Assembly (NCBI GenBank): GCA_003427395.1
Contig: BFEA01000124.1
Span: forward strand, 739,459-767,502
From: Chara braunii
Lineage: Eukaryota > Streptophyta > Charophyceae > Charales > Characeae
Reading direction: 5' to 3'
DNA length: 28,044 nucleotides
The position numbers were made by a program, and so were the translations under genes. The notes under the pieces are model-generated. The model saw nothing but the letters and a program-made list of their open reading frames with translations, did no database searches and had not been told where the DNA came from. This document shows positions 17,485 to 26,429 of this stretch, piece after piece; the stretch's first letter is position 1, and each line of letters starts with the position of its first letter.

Positions 17485-17592
17485 GTTGATCCTTCGGAAC
17501 CCAAGGTTCAACCAATCAGATTCATCGCGCAATAGGAAGATCCTCTTGTTCAACGCATCTGATTGGTGAGCGGGGGTAATCGAAGGATCGAC
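17485..17592. promoter_or_regulatory. nested inverted repeat with two CCAAT boxes, right LTR
   Basis: Outer arms 17485-17496 and 17581-17592; inner arms 17510-17520 and 17558-17568, with ACCAATCAGA on each strand. The arrangement is the same as in the left LTR. Confidence 0.6.
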
Positions 17593-18279
17593 CGGGTTTC
17601 GTGAGCTAGAGTCGAAGAGCGAGGAGAAAAGAGGCGTGAGAAGTAGCGCGAGACGGGTCCAAGATTCAGATGATCAAGAAGGAAAAACGGGCGCGCAAAG
17701 AGCAGAGAGAAGGAGAAACAGTTGCAATAGGAGGAGAAGAGGAGGGGGGGAAGGGAGAGAGAAGAGAGCAAACGTGAAGAAGGACGCGGGAAACAAGGAG
17801 GGGGAAGCTCGCATGCGCAGTGGCGACAACAAGAGAAAAAGGCACCAAAACAGTTACAGCTTTCCTAAAACCAATTCAAAAATTGAAATCACCATATCCG
17901 CGAGCAAAAGTTGACGCGGGAAAAGAAAGTCCTATGCCTATCCGTATTCTGGCAAAATTTCTAGAGTTTTCTTCGACGTAACCGCGAACATTCATGCACG
18001 AAAGGACGCATCGGGTTCCGCTTATTCCGAAATTCCTAACTATCGGGCCCGATTCCTAGTGCGCTCGCTGAGGCGCACGCAATTTCCCATCCATTTCCCG
18101 AATTACAAAAAGCAGAATTCCAAGAATCAATAGAACTTCCGAAAAATGGGGGCCCAAACAAGGCATCCGAAATCAAGGAAAGCGACGGGGGCTTCGTTGG
18201 GCCAGTATGATACAAAGGAAAGATTTAAGCCAAAGGGGTACGAAAGATAGCACAGGGTCGGGAAATGGTTCGTCACATA

Positions 18280-18446
18280 CTCCCCAAATTAACCACCATA
18301 TCAGACACCAGAGAGAACCTGTCCAAAAATCTATGAACCTCCTCCATGTTCTTTTGCGTTGCGTCCACCATTATGATAATAATGAGCCTAAGTGAGGTCG
18401 TCCGCGAAAAACGAGCACACCAGGACAACCTCCTCAGGAATTTGAG

Positions 18447-18449
<3 letters not shown>
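18280..18449 (-). pseudogene. LINE reverse-transcriptase fragment (motifs C-D)
   Basis: The minus strand at about 18411-18392 encodes FFADDLT, the catalytic FADD of LINE RTs. In another frame, IIIMVDATQKNMEEVHRFLD and SLVSDMVVNLG follow, matching the post-FADD helix and the VN.GKS-type motif. The frame is shifted between these two parts. The fragment stops exactly at the LTR edge after VVNLG. On the other side it is cut by the poly(T) at 18450. The DNA beyond the left LTR does not continue this protein. Confidence 0.7.
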
Positions 18450-18489
<40 letters not shown>

Positions 18490-18598
18490 CCGCCCTCACC
18501 AGTGTTATTGCTGCTGATAAGAGCAGACACCACTAACACCAGGAGGGAGGCTCCATCTATTGGTGGGGAGCATCACCTGCCGGAAAACGGGTCCAGCG

Positions 18599-19016
18599 TC
18601 CCATATAGAGAAATTGAGAATGTCTGAGAACAATGAGAATAGTGACTGTGAGGCCTGCCAGCATTGATTGCCCTGCACCTCAGGGGATTGACTGAGCAGC
18701 CTTAAAGAGTGACCTTTCACCTTCCCATATACAAAATTGAGAATGCCTGAGGACAATGAGAACAGTGACTGTGAGGTCTGCCAGCATAGATTGCCCTGCA
18801 CCACAGGAGCTTGCCTGAGAAGCCTTTTTTTGCTGGGAGCCGACTGTATGCAGATCTTGATTATGAGTCCTGCCAGCATTGATTACCCTGTGTCCCAGGG
18901 GATTGACTGCGCAGGTCTGTCTAATGTATCCTTTTTTCATTTTCCATTGAGATTATGGACTCGCCTGCCAGCATTTATTGCCCTGAGCTCCTCAGGGGAT
19001 TGACTGAGCAGGAGAG
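18599..19016. repeat. degenerate tandem repeats in LINE 3' UTR
   Basis: A core near CTGCCAGCATTGATTGCCC...CAGGGGATTGACTGAGCAG occurs four times, starting at 18655, 18778, 18870 and 18964. The first two copies share a longer unit (about 124 bp) including GACAATGAGAACAGTGACTG. The related LINE has one copy at 23358. Confidence 0.85.
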
Positions 19017-19467
19017 GACCTGGTCATGACCACTATTATTCCCTTTGCATGCTAGGGTACCAAGCTCCAGTCGTGTCATTATTGGACCGACCTGATGCGC
19101 AAGGGGCGGGGGGCGGGTTCTGATTCCAGGGGGCGACCGGGGCAGACTGCCGGTCCTCCCTCTACCCTTATTCATCATGAACAGTTCAATAAAGTCACTA
19201 TTGGAGAGGTTACCCTATGTCACGGCCATACCAGCTCAATTCCATCAAGACATTGTTGGGCAAGGGGAAGAGGTTAGGGAATTCCGAGGCAGGGGGGAGT
19301 GAGATGTTGCTAGGAATTGCAGTCCAATCGTGGAAGGTCAATCGGTAGTTTTTCTGCGATGTGTCCAGCCGATCGTTGCCATCCAGGTGTCATCCCTCCC
19401 ACTGAATCCTTGTTATCCATCCTCCCTGTTCTCCCCCCAGCCAGTCCATGCAAAATTCATGTAGTTT
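19017..19467. other. rest of LINE 3' UTR, no gene
   Basis: Non-repetitive sequence between the tandem repeats and the ORF2 stop. A G-rich stretch lies at 19098-19115. I see no ORF or motif of note. Confidence 0.5.
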
Positions 19468-21290
19468 TTAGAGAATGTATGTTCTTTTGGTGAGGCCTAA
19501 CATTGTTTGCACAGTTTTTTTCCACTGGGCTCTGATTGTTGTTTCTATCATGTCTTTGATCATGTCCATCATCTCGCCGCTTTCCACATGGGCGTCTTCA
19601 AGTGCTAAAATGCATCTGCGATGCCATATGGCCCATAGGACCGCGTCCCTTCCGACCTTAAACAAGTTGGCCATAAAGGTCGAGGATTGAGCGGTCCAAT
19701 GCCCGGTTAGTAAGGCTCTCCATTCCCACGGCCAATCTCTATCTGTGCCTAGCTGGTCCCAAATCCGAACCCACCCACGCCAAATGAGGATTGAGGCAGG
19801 GCATTGCAAAAAAAGGTGTTCTATTGTCTCATTAACTTTTCTGGAGGGAAATCCTTCTTTGCAGGCCAGGCACCAGGGGAGGGTCACACCTTTATGTTCC
19901 AAGTGGGTGTGGTCAATGAGCCATGCATTTGTGGGTAGGCAGCGATGGGTGATTTGCCATTGGAGTGAGGCAGTTTTGGCTAGTTTGGCTTTTATCCCTT
20001 TAAACCATTTGATGGGTGTCAGTGAACTCAATGGGACATTTAAATGCCTTGCCCAACGATCCACTATACAGTCTTTCAGGTTGATACTGGTCCTAAGCAT
20101 CCGATATGAGGCCTTAACCCCCAGTGAGTGGAGATATCGATATTTCGGTATGTCGTTCCTCGTGGGAATCTTCCATCTCCACTCGACGATATCTAAGGGG
20201 AGGTCCTGGATTGGCACCTCCGGTCTGAATGCCACCCAGGAGTCCCCGTCTCGTACGACCCTCACTCTATGGAGTATTCCAACATCAATCCAGAAGACTT
20301 CATCCGACCCTCCCCTGATCAGTCCATTACCGGCACTTCCCCTGGTCTGCCTATAATTACATGTCCCACACACGTTGCATCCGGGCCCTCTTAATACAAC
20401 CCAGTCACCCTCCTCCACCGTTGGTCCTCGCCAAAGGGTCCTCAGCCATGCAAGAGGGAGAGCGAAGAGGATCTGGTCCAGCCTCTCGCCTATTCTTTGG
20501 CGGTGGGGGAGCTTTGTTCTCAGTTGTTCCTCGGTGACCCAGTTAGCCCTGGTTTGGTCCTAGAGATCCCCTACCCTCATGATGCCATTTCTTACCCATC
20601 CCTTCCACGGACGGTTGGAGCTAAGAAAAACCCGCCCCTGCTGATTTGTTACCCATCTGTTTCCAAATAGGGGTTGGCGCAGAACTTCCTCCCAGCGTTC
20701 AGGGAACAGTCTATCCGGAAGCGGGAGCCTCCTCCAGTCCTTTATTACGTCGATCCAAAATTCGTCTTTCCTTTGATCCTTGAGAGTTGCCGCCATATCT
20801 GATTGTGGTTGTGGCCGGGTGGGGGTCTGGGAAGTGCCCAGAAGACATCGTCTAACCATGTCATTGGGTGTATGGTGGAAGCAGCCTCTGGTGCCAGTCT
20901 CCAAAGTTGTTCCCAGGCCAGGGACTCCCAGGTAAGTCTGGGGGTGCAGATAAGCCGCTTCAACCATTGGAGTGCAAGGGCAGCTGTTTGAGTGGTTGGG
21001 TCGAGTATCCCCAGGCCACCTTGTGACCTTGGCTGCACCACTGCATCCCAAGCCACCCGACTAGTGGTATGGTGGTTTTCGTGGTCTCCATAGGAAGGCA
21101 GCTACCTGCCGTCTCAAGGCCTTTGAAGCCTCTCTGGTCAAGGGCCAAATTGCCGATTTATACAAGAGTGTTGCCAGAACCACATTATTAAATTTTAATG
21201 ACTAGGGCCCTTCCCAAGAGGGATGTGTTTTTATCCTTCTATGCTCCCAGCTTTTGCAGGGCCGGAGACATTATCCAATTATCATTACTA
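19468..21290 (-). pseudogene. LINE ORF2 C-terminal half with zf-RVT domain
   Basis: In order on the minus strand: a thumb region (RALVIKFNNVVLATLLYKSA, then RRQVAAFLWRP), VVQPRSQGGLGILDP, a linker (RWVTNQQGRVFLSS), and from 20418 an uninterrupted 316-codon frame. That frame holds IKWFKGIKAKLAKTASLQWQ, RCLPTNAWLIDHTHLEHKG and the RT zinc-binding motif LPWCLAC...ETIEHLFLQC. Breaks are a frame change near 21070, another near 20780, and TAG at 20562-20560. The zf-RVT domain is typical of plant LINE ORF2 C-termini. The last third is intact, but the catalytic RT core is missing. Confidence 0.85.
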
Positions 21291-21780
21291 ACTAAGAGGG
21301 TGTTGGGGGATCAAATTAATTACAGATGGGTCCGACACCTGAATGTGGACCGATCCCTCTTCACGCGCATCAAATGGTTCAAGAGTAACAAAGCGAGGCC
21401 GACAAACATCACATCCTTGCAATGATAGATCGCCGACCGCTGCCTTCCGACTAACACCTAGTTGATCGACCACACCCACCTGGAACAGAAAGGGAAAGCG
21501 CTCCCGTGGTGTCACAGGTGCCTGACCGCTTTCCTGCGCAAAAGCGAAAAGAGACTATTGAACATATGTTTATGCAGTGCCCGGTGGCAGTGTTGACATT
21601 GCGTTGGTCACGGTGGGATCGCATCTGGCGAAAAGCAGTGACAAATGTTCACTGGTCGTGGTCCTAGCAGGCCATCCTGGCAGGACACTGTCCAGCAATG
21701 GGGAGTGCAACCCCCTTTGCGAGCAATCTGTTCAGTCCCGGTAGATAGTCAGTCTTGTGGGCACTCTAGTGGCATCCCCT
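21291..21780 (+). pseudogene. inverted LINE ORF2 C-terminal fragment
   Basis: On the plus strand: NYRWVRHLNVDRSLFTRIKW, then CLPTNT-stop-LIDHTHLEQKG, ALPWCHRC, and in a shifted frame TIEHMFMQCPV-like sequence, then FASNLF and VLWAL. These match the minus-strand LINE at 20160-19640 piece by piece. At least three stops and one frameshift are present. The fragment is head-to-head with that LINE at about 21290. Both carry the same protein region, so this is two copies and not one copy inverted by twin priming. Confidence 0.75.
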
Positions 21781-22068
21781 AATTTCCTTCCTCTTCCTGA
21801 CCACCGCCAGGTCCCATCTTTCCAACAGCCTTGCCTCCTCTGGTCGGGAGGGAGTTCCTTCTTCCCTGTCCAGGACGAGGAAACCTCCCAGACGTTGACT
21901 GAAGGTGAGAACTTCCCCGGCACTTGTAGCCCTGGCGACTACCTTTTCTACCTTCTCATGGAGCTTCTCCAACGCCTCCTTCTTCAAGAAGCGTGGAGGC
22001 GGCGGGAGCTGCATCGGCCTCCCAGAGAAGTCTAAGACCCTGGTCTCCTTTGTGAAGCCTCCTCCCAT
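21766..22068 (-). CDS. hypothetical ORF, unrecognised
   Basis: A 100-codon frame with a Lys/Glu-rich helical middle (FLKKEALEKLHEKVEKVVAR) and a Pro run (LPPPP). It does not resemble the neighbouring LINE protein. It may be a small gene piece, a mobile-element remnant or chance. A plus-strand frame (21905-22375) overlaps it and looks less protein-like. Confidence 0.2.
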   Translation of the reverse strand: MGGGFTKETRVLDFSGRPMQLPPPPRFLKKEALEKLHEKVEKVVARATSAGEVLTFSQRLGGFLVLDREEGTPSRPEEARLLERWDLAVVRKRKEIRGCH

Positions 22069-23127
22069 TATATCGAACTCTCTTCCGCCTATAGCAACCT
22101 CCAGCTACAGCTTCCTTCCTGTCTATCATGACTCAATCCCTCCCCTAGGTTCCAGCGATGGTCGCCAAAAGATAGCACTTTCCAATAGACTTTCTACCCT
22201 TTTTGCTACTGACTTCCGCAGTCATCGATTGCATTCTCTAGTCGCGGCCTTCCTCTACCCTTCTTTCCTCTTGCTCCTTATGCCTGATATCCCAGGCAAC
22301 CTTCAAGTCCTCGCTTTGAGTGGCTTCCTAGCTCCGTTGCTCTTCTTCCTCATCTCTAAGAACACTCTCAGGTAGTATCAAAGTTTAGCCACCGTTCAGA
22401 CTGCAACGAAATGCCTGCCTACCTCCCACCCCATTCCAGCTCCTTTCCTTTGGTCACTTCTACCCCTTCCTGATCGAATACTACCAGTACGTTCAGTTCA
22501 AGACCGAGTGTTGGCTACCCAGGGCCGTACCAAAGTCGAGTTCGCGGTTTGTTTTCCCGAGGAGCATCTTTGACCTATTCCAGGTAAGTTGTTCGGCAAC
22601 AGTGAGTCCCGCGGTTGTGCAAGTGAGAGTAACTTACCTCAGAGATTCAGCTTTCAAAGTTCGAGCACTTAGCTCGCACAGAGACAAAAGAAAAGACCTT
22701 CCTCAGGCAACTAATCCTTGCCTTTCTTGCTGTTGAACCAGGTACCAGAATACCTTCTCCCTGGCGCCGATGAGTGGAGTGAGTACAGTGCCCAACCTGC
22801 TTGTTGGTTCAGCTGGTCATCCAGAAATAGCAAAGATGACTCCGCCAGTGTTCCCAACTACAGATATGGCTCAGCTGCTTGCCCAGCCGACGGATCCTCA
22901 GTGAGTTCCTATTCCCCTCTTGCGTCAGGGCTCAGAACTACTAAGCTTGGCGCCCAAATTTTTCCCGCTTCCTCTTTTTCCGACATTCCGGTAGCTCAGT
23001 CCGGCTCTTGTCCCTATCCGAAATTCCAAGGAGGCACCGGATTCCTGAGGCCTTCTGATAGCCAATAGGGGGTCCTAAAAAATGCCCTATGATGCTGAAC
23101 GTCAAAAACATTCCCAGAAAGATGGGG
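22069..23127. other. unassigned region with intron-like signals
   Basis: No mobile-element protein is visible. A consensus donor CAG/GTAAGT lies at 22582-22590. About 150 bp on there is a pyrimidine-rich CTTGCCTTTCTTGCTG stretch followed by CCAG at about 22740. Reading across that gap keeps a frame (FDLFQ then VPEYLLPGADEWSEY). The signals are weak and no product is recognised. This is the most likely place in the window for a host exon, but I would not call a gene. Confidence 0.25.
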
Positions 23128-23144
23128 ACTCAATCTACATTCCT
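23128..23144 (+). repeat. 17-bp target-site duplication, left copy
   Basis: ACTCAATCTACATTCCT, identical to 24658-24674 and flanking the LINE exactly: T tract on one side, truncated ORF2 on the other. Confidence 0.93.
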
Positions 23145-23495
23145 TTTTTTATTTATTTTTTTATTATTTTTTATTTTTTTTAAAGAACACCCCTTTCAGT
23201 GTTAGTGTTGCTGATACGAGCAGACAGCACTAGCACCGGAGGAGAGGCTCCATCTATTGGTGGGGAGCGTCACCTGCTGGAAATCGGGTCCAGCGTCCCA
23301 TTACACATGAAAAGAATGATTTGGAATATCCTGGCTGTGTGCGAGTGGCCATGGTACCTGCCAGCATTGATTGCCCTGCAAAATCAGGGGATTGACTGAG
23401 CAGGCTGATGTGCAAAACCAGAAGCATCTGTGAGTTGTCTTCCAGCATTGTATCTCTGCACCCTCAGAGGGGAGGGCGCCAGGTTGGAAATTTAA

Positions 23496-23650
23496 GGACT
23501 GATACTGTCACCAGCAGCCTGCTCCAACACCCGCCTGCTTTCTGCCGCTGCCGGCTGTTCCCGTGGATGAGCTAAGGGCTGATACTGTCACCAACTGCTT
23601 GCTCCCCCTCCCGCCTGCTGACTGCTGGAAAACGGGACCAACGTCCCTTG
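23496..23650. repeat. two-copy module in LINE 3' UTR
   Basis: GRCTGATACTGTCACCA...CCCGCCTGCT segments start at 23496 and 23577 (81-bp spacing). A GGAAAWCGGGWCCARCGTCCC block occurs at about 23278-23298 and 23628-23648. The 3' UTR has grown by repeated internal duplication. Confidence 0.7.
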
Positions 23651-23812
23651 TGCTTGATAGTCCAAAGCCTCAGGGCAGGAGCCTCTTCACCTTGCCTCCG
23701 ACGCCCAATCTCTGCTATTATTTACAAGCTCCACTGCCCCTCCGTCTGTCAATAATTGCCTGTGCTGCTACTATTTCCTGGCTCCTCTGACCCCTCCGTA
23801 TCTGTCGAGCAT

Positions 23813-24657
23813 TCATCCTCCATACCACTGCGTTTCTACCAGGCAGTTAGAGGAGGGGGGGGAAAGTTCGGGGAAGTCCTCAGAAGGCTTCAGGGGGATG
23901 GCCGCATCCACCCTAGTCCAGTCTTTAAATATTAGACAGTAACCTCTCACTATCTCTCTTCCCCCTTGGTCTGACCCTGGTGCAGGGGGTTCCCCTTTCC
24001 ATTCAACCTTCCCTATCCTCCCCCCATCAGGTCCCCCGAGCCAGCTTGTGCTGAATTCCTGAATTTTAAGTAGAATGTCTTTTTTTCTGTCAAGGCGTCT
24101 GATACGAGTTTTTACCTCCTCCCACACCGCAGTTATTTCGGTTTGAACCTGGTGCTGTATGCTTTCCGTGAACTCAGGCCCTTCCAATCTGGCACCCTCC
24201 ATTTCGAATGTGCAGCGCCGTCTCCAAAGCGCCCAGAGCACCGCCCTCCGCCCCATTTTGAACATGTTGACGGTGAAGTCGTCTAGCTGGTCCGTGTGGC
24301 CTTTGGGCCAACTTTCAAACAGGATTGCCCGCGAGTCCCAGGGCCACGGGTCTAATGTTTCCAGCTGCCCCCAGATTCTGTCCCACCACCTCCACAGCCA
24401 GAGCGCCCCCGGGCATTGCAAGAAGATGTGTTTGATTGTCTCCGGGCGTTTTCTGGATGGGAACGAGTTGATGCATAGCTTGCACCATGGGAGGGCGCGG
24501 CCTCTCTGTTCCAGGGAGGTTCTGTCTATCAGCCAGTTGTTAGTGGGCAGACAGCGGTGTTCCAGCTGCCATTGAAGGGAAGCAATTTTAGCCGGTTTAA
24601 CTTTGGCCATCTTGAACCACTTGATTGGTCTTAGATCATCTTCACTGACATTCAGGT
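23813..24657 (-). CDS. LINE ORF2 C-terminal fragment with zf-RVT domain, open
   Basis: An uninterrupted frame of about 280 codons from the 5' truncation to the natural stop. It contains IKWFKMAKVKPAKIASLQWQ, HRCLPTNNWLIDRTSLEQRG and the zinc motif LPWCKLC...ETIKHIFLQC, then WLWRWWDRIWGQL, FTVNMFKMGRRAVLWALWRR and a basic/helical tail. This is the same domain as in 20418-19468. It has no start codon of its own beyond an internal Met and no RT core, so it cannot act alone. zf-RVT follows the RT in plant LINEs and probably binds template RNA. Confidence 0.8.
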
Positions 24658-24674
24658 ACTCAATCTACATTCCT
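24658..24674 (+). repeat. 17-bp target-site duplication, right copy
   Basis: Identical to 23128-23144. The rejoined host sequence would read ...GGGGACTCAATCTACATTCC and on into GATTGTTTTCAG. Confidence 0.93.
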
Positions 24675-24889
24675 GATTGTTTTCAGAATTCCAAAATCCT
24701 GAGCGCAAACATTTTCAAATTGCACAATTCCACTCACTTCAAAATTTTGCAGACTGCCACCGAACCCCTTAGCAACTCGTAGGCTGACTCATCCCACTGA
24801 AGGCGCAGTACCTTGTGCAAATTTGTGAAACCAATTTCATCAGGGGAAGTGGTGACTTACCCGCAGTATTACCTGTGGTCGTATCTGCA
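24675..24889. other. A/T-rich unique sequence, nothing seen
   Basis: No ORF, repeat or motif that I can support between the LINE insertion and the minisatellite. Confidence 0.5.
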
Positions 24890-25455
24890 TTAATTTAGCA
24901 ACTGCAGTGTTAACTGCACTATTAACTGCAGTAGTAACTGCTGTGTTAACTGCAGTTACTACTGCAGAATTAACCACAGTATTAACCGCAGTAATTAACT
25001 GCAGTAATTAACTGCAGTATTCGCCGCAGTATTGAAGTTGCTACTGCATTGTTAAACCACCAATACTTGGCCCAGCTATCGGTCGCGGCGCTTTCCCGTT
25101 AATGCGCCGCGCCTTTAGGGCTTCGGGGTACCGGACCTAAATGGCTGGAATCGCCAGCCAAAACAATTTCGAAACGGTACCCCAGCGCTTCGGCGAAAAT
25201 TGGCACGCAGGGGCATTCCAGGCTTGGCATCGATAGCTGGGCCAAGTACTGGGGGTTTAACTCTACTATTGAAGTAACTGTTGCTACTGCAGTGGTAACT
25301 CTACTATTAAAGTTGCTACTGCAGTGTGAACTGCACTATTAACCACAGTATTAACCGGCCAAGTTAAGGCATTGACCTCTGTATTAACCAGAGAAGTTAA
25401 CTGCTGTATTAGCTGCAGTATTAGCTGCAGTATAAACCGCAGTACTAACTGCCGC
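24890..25455. repeat. CTGCAG-rich degenerate minisatellite, split by an insert
   Basis: A 12-15-bp motif near AACTGCAGTATT recurs dozens of times at 24890-25050 and 25262-25455, with variants such as TTAACTGCAGTAATT and ACTGCTGTATTAG. Many units are palindromic around CTGCAG, and many hold TTAA. The array is interrupted by the MITE-like insert at 25056-25256. Confidence 0.85.
25056..25256. mobile_element. 201-bp MITE-like element with 26-bp inverted repeats in TTAA
   Basis: Ends 25056-25081 and 25231-25256 are reverse complements with 2 mismatches; shared core TACTTGGCCCAGCTATCG. Both ends touch TTAA (25052-25055 and 25257-25260). Removing the insert and one TTAA restores TGCATTGTTAACTCTACTAT, which fits the surrounding repeat unit (compare GCAGTGTTAACTGCACTATT near 24905). 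TTAA duplication is the piggyBac habit, but ends starting ACC are not classical, and TA or TTA duplication is also possible. The interior is GC-rich and non-coding. Confidence 0.8.
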
Positions 25456-25649
25456 ATTCACCACCTATGCCCTGGCCCGCTACCCTGAATTGCGCAGGGC
25501 CACTGTCACCCGGGGTTTACTGGGGGAAGGAAGCCCCATAAAATTTTAAGCACCCACGGTTTGATGATTGTTTTCTCTCTCATTTTGCTCAAAGTTTCAA
25601 TCCTTAGAAACAGAAAAAATTCTTGGACGTCGGCGATGTGCCTCTACAG

Positions 25650-25686
<37 letters not shown>

Positions 25687-26034
25687 CCCTCAGACAAGCC
25701 AACTATCCCAATGGTGGTCAAAGAACCAATGACATCGGGATTGGAGGCTTGGGTGGCAGGCTGCTCCATCTAAAATAAGGTTTCAAAAACAAATGTCTTT
25801 CAAAACACTTCCGGGCCGTTCTTGCGCAGATGTGATGCATGTGGGCCTGCCAGCAATAGGCCTGGGCCGTGGTTTACCATGGTTTAAACCGCTGTCGGTA
25901 ATACCTGTGTGGTATTGGACCCCCGCCGCACCACACGCCAAATGTGAAAAGACAGGAATATGGCGGTTGTATCTTTCTACATTTTAGCAATTTGGTGACG
26001 GGTGCAGCGAAGGCCATTGACTCAACCCAAACCT
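25456..26034. other. unassigned sequence with a 27-bp T run
   Basis: A T run at about 25657-25683 could be an A-tail of a minus-strand retroposed piece, but I see no matching TSD or LINE protein. A GGTTTACCATGGTTTAAACC imperfect palindrome lies at 25870-25890. CCGCCGCACCAC at 25922-25933 resembles the terminal repeat of the next MITE, so an older related end may lie here. No gene is seen. Confidence 0.4.
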
Positions 26035-26037
26035 TTA

Positions 26038-26429
26038 GGGCCTCGCCGCACCACTGTCAAAAATGCAATTTTCGACAGTTCCTCTTCGCCACACAGGCTG
26101 TCGAAGTCGGAGACGGGAAAAAAATCCTCCAGTCGACAGCTCCTGTCGAAAGTTGTTGAATCCCCAGCCTGCTACTCCCATGCTTTCGACACTCCTCGGC
26201 TGCGCCATCGGCTTCTCGTCGAAATTCGGTGAGGGGGGGTAAGGTCGGGATGGACTAATACTTGTCGTACCCTCTGGCGCGTTCGTCTTTTTCCATCTTG
26301 CATTCACAAGTGCCGGCACCCTACAGTGCTGTGTGGCTAAAGGGGGGCAAACTGTCGAATGGAGGCTGTAGAATTTGTTCTGACAGCCGTTGAATTTTTT
26401 CGCCTTTCGACTGTGGTGCGGTGAGGCCC
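26038..26429. mobile_element. 392-bp MITE, PIF/Harbinger (Tourist)-like
   Basis: Terminal inverted repeats start GGGCCTCGCCGCACCACTGTC and, on the other strand, GGGCCTCACCGCACCACAGTC: 19 of 21 match. Both ends are flanked by TTA (26035-26037 and 26430-26432). A 3-bp TTA duplication with GGGCC-type ends fits Tourist/PIF-Harbinger. The interior has many TGTCGAA/TTCGACA words in both directions and no ORF. Confidence 0.8.

Larger units (their letters stand above)
4062..18279 (-). mobile_element. Ty3/gypsy-type LTR retrotransposon, 14.2 kb, with extra ORFs
   Basis: Two long direct repeats (4062-6884 and 15553-18279) bound an 8.7-kb interior. Read on the minus strand, the interior holds a PBS, gag, protease, RT, RNase H and integrase. 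RT before integrase defines Ty3/gypsy. Three further ORFs follow integrase. gag-pol is inactivated by at least six stop codons and several frameshifts. LTRs differ by about 6 percent over the 609 bp I compared (36 differences), so the copy is old. I could not find matching target-site duplications, nor a polypurine tract next to the left LTR. LTR ends are set by where the copies stop matching (about 2-4 bp uncertainty). They start TGTGAC or TATGTGAC and end GTGAGGT in element sense, so the usual TG...CA is not intact at the 3' end. Confidence 0.92.
15553..18279 (-). repeat. LTR, right copy (5' LTR in element sense)
   Basis: Aligns with 4062-6884. It has a single copy of the segment duplicated around the N in the left LTR, so its 2.73-kb length is probably nearer the original. 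In element sense it holds the CCAAT hairpin (17592-17485), TATA-like box (17380-17373), a small ORF (16620-16369) and the 199-codon ORF (16372-15773), then the PBS. The outer edge abuts a LINE RT fragment. Confidence 0.92.
18450..21290 (-). mobile_element. 5'-truncated LINE with poly(A) tail
   Basis: A run of 36 T at 18450-18485 is the poly(A) tail on the minus strand. Upstream in element sense come a 1-kb 3' UTR with repeats (18486-19467) and the ORF2 C-terminal half (21290-19468). The 3' end of this UTR matches that of the LINE at 23145-24657 (CATCTATTGGTGGGGAGC and CGGGTCCAGCGTCCCA blocks), so both belong to one family. The 5' limit at about 21290 is where sequence turns into an opposite-strand LINE piece. 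I found no matching target-site duplication. Confidence 0.8.
23145..24657 (-). mobile_element. 5'-truncated LINE with A-rich tail and 17-bp TSD
   Basis: The minus strand begins inside ORF2 (LNVSEDDLRPIKWFK), runs through the ORF stop at 23813 and a 630-bp 3' UTR, and ends in an A-rich tail (23145-23181 as T/A on the plus strand). Both ends meet the same 17-bp target sequence. This is a complete target-primed insertion of 1513 bp. It is probably the youngest LINE here, since its ORF is uninterrupted. Confidence 0.93.

Noticed and set aside
24890-25455. CRISPR-like array
   Set aside because: Units are short, degenerate and palindromic with no constant-length unique spacers, and the context is eukaryotic.
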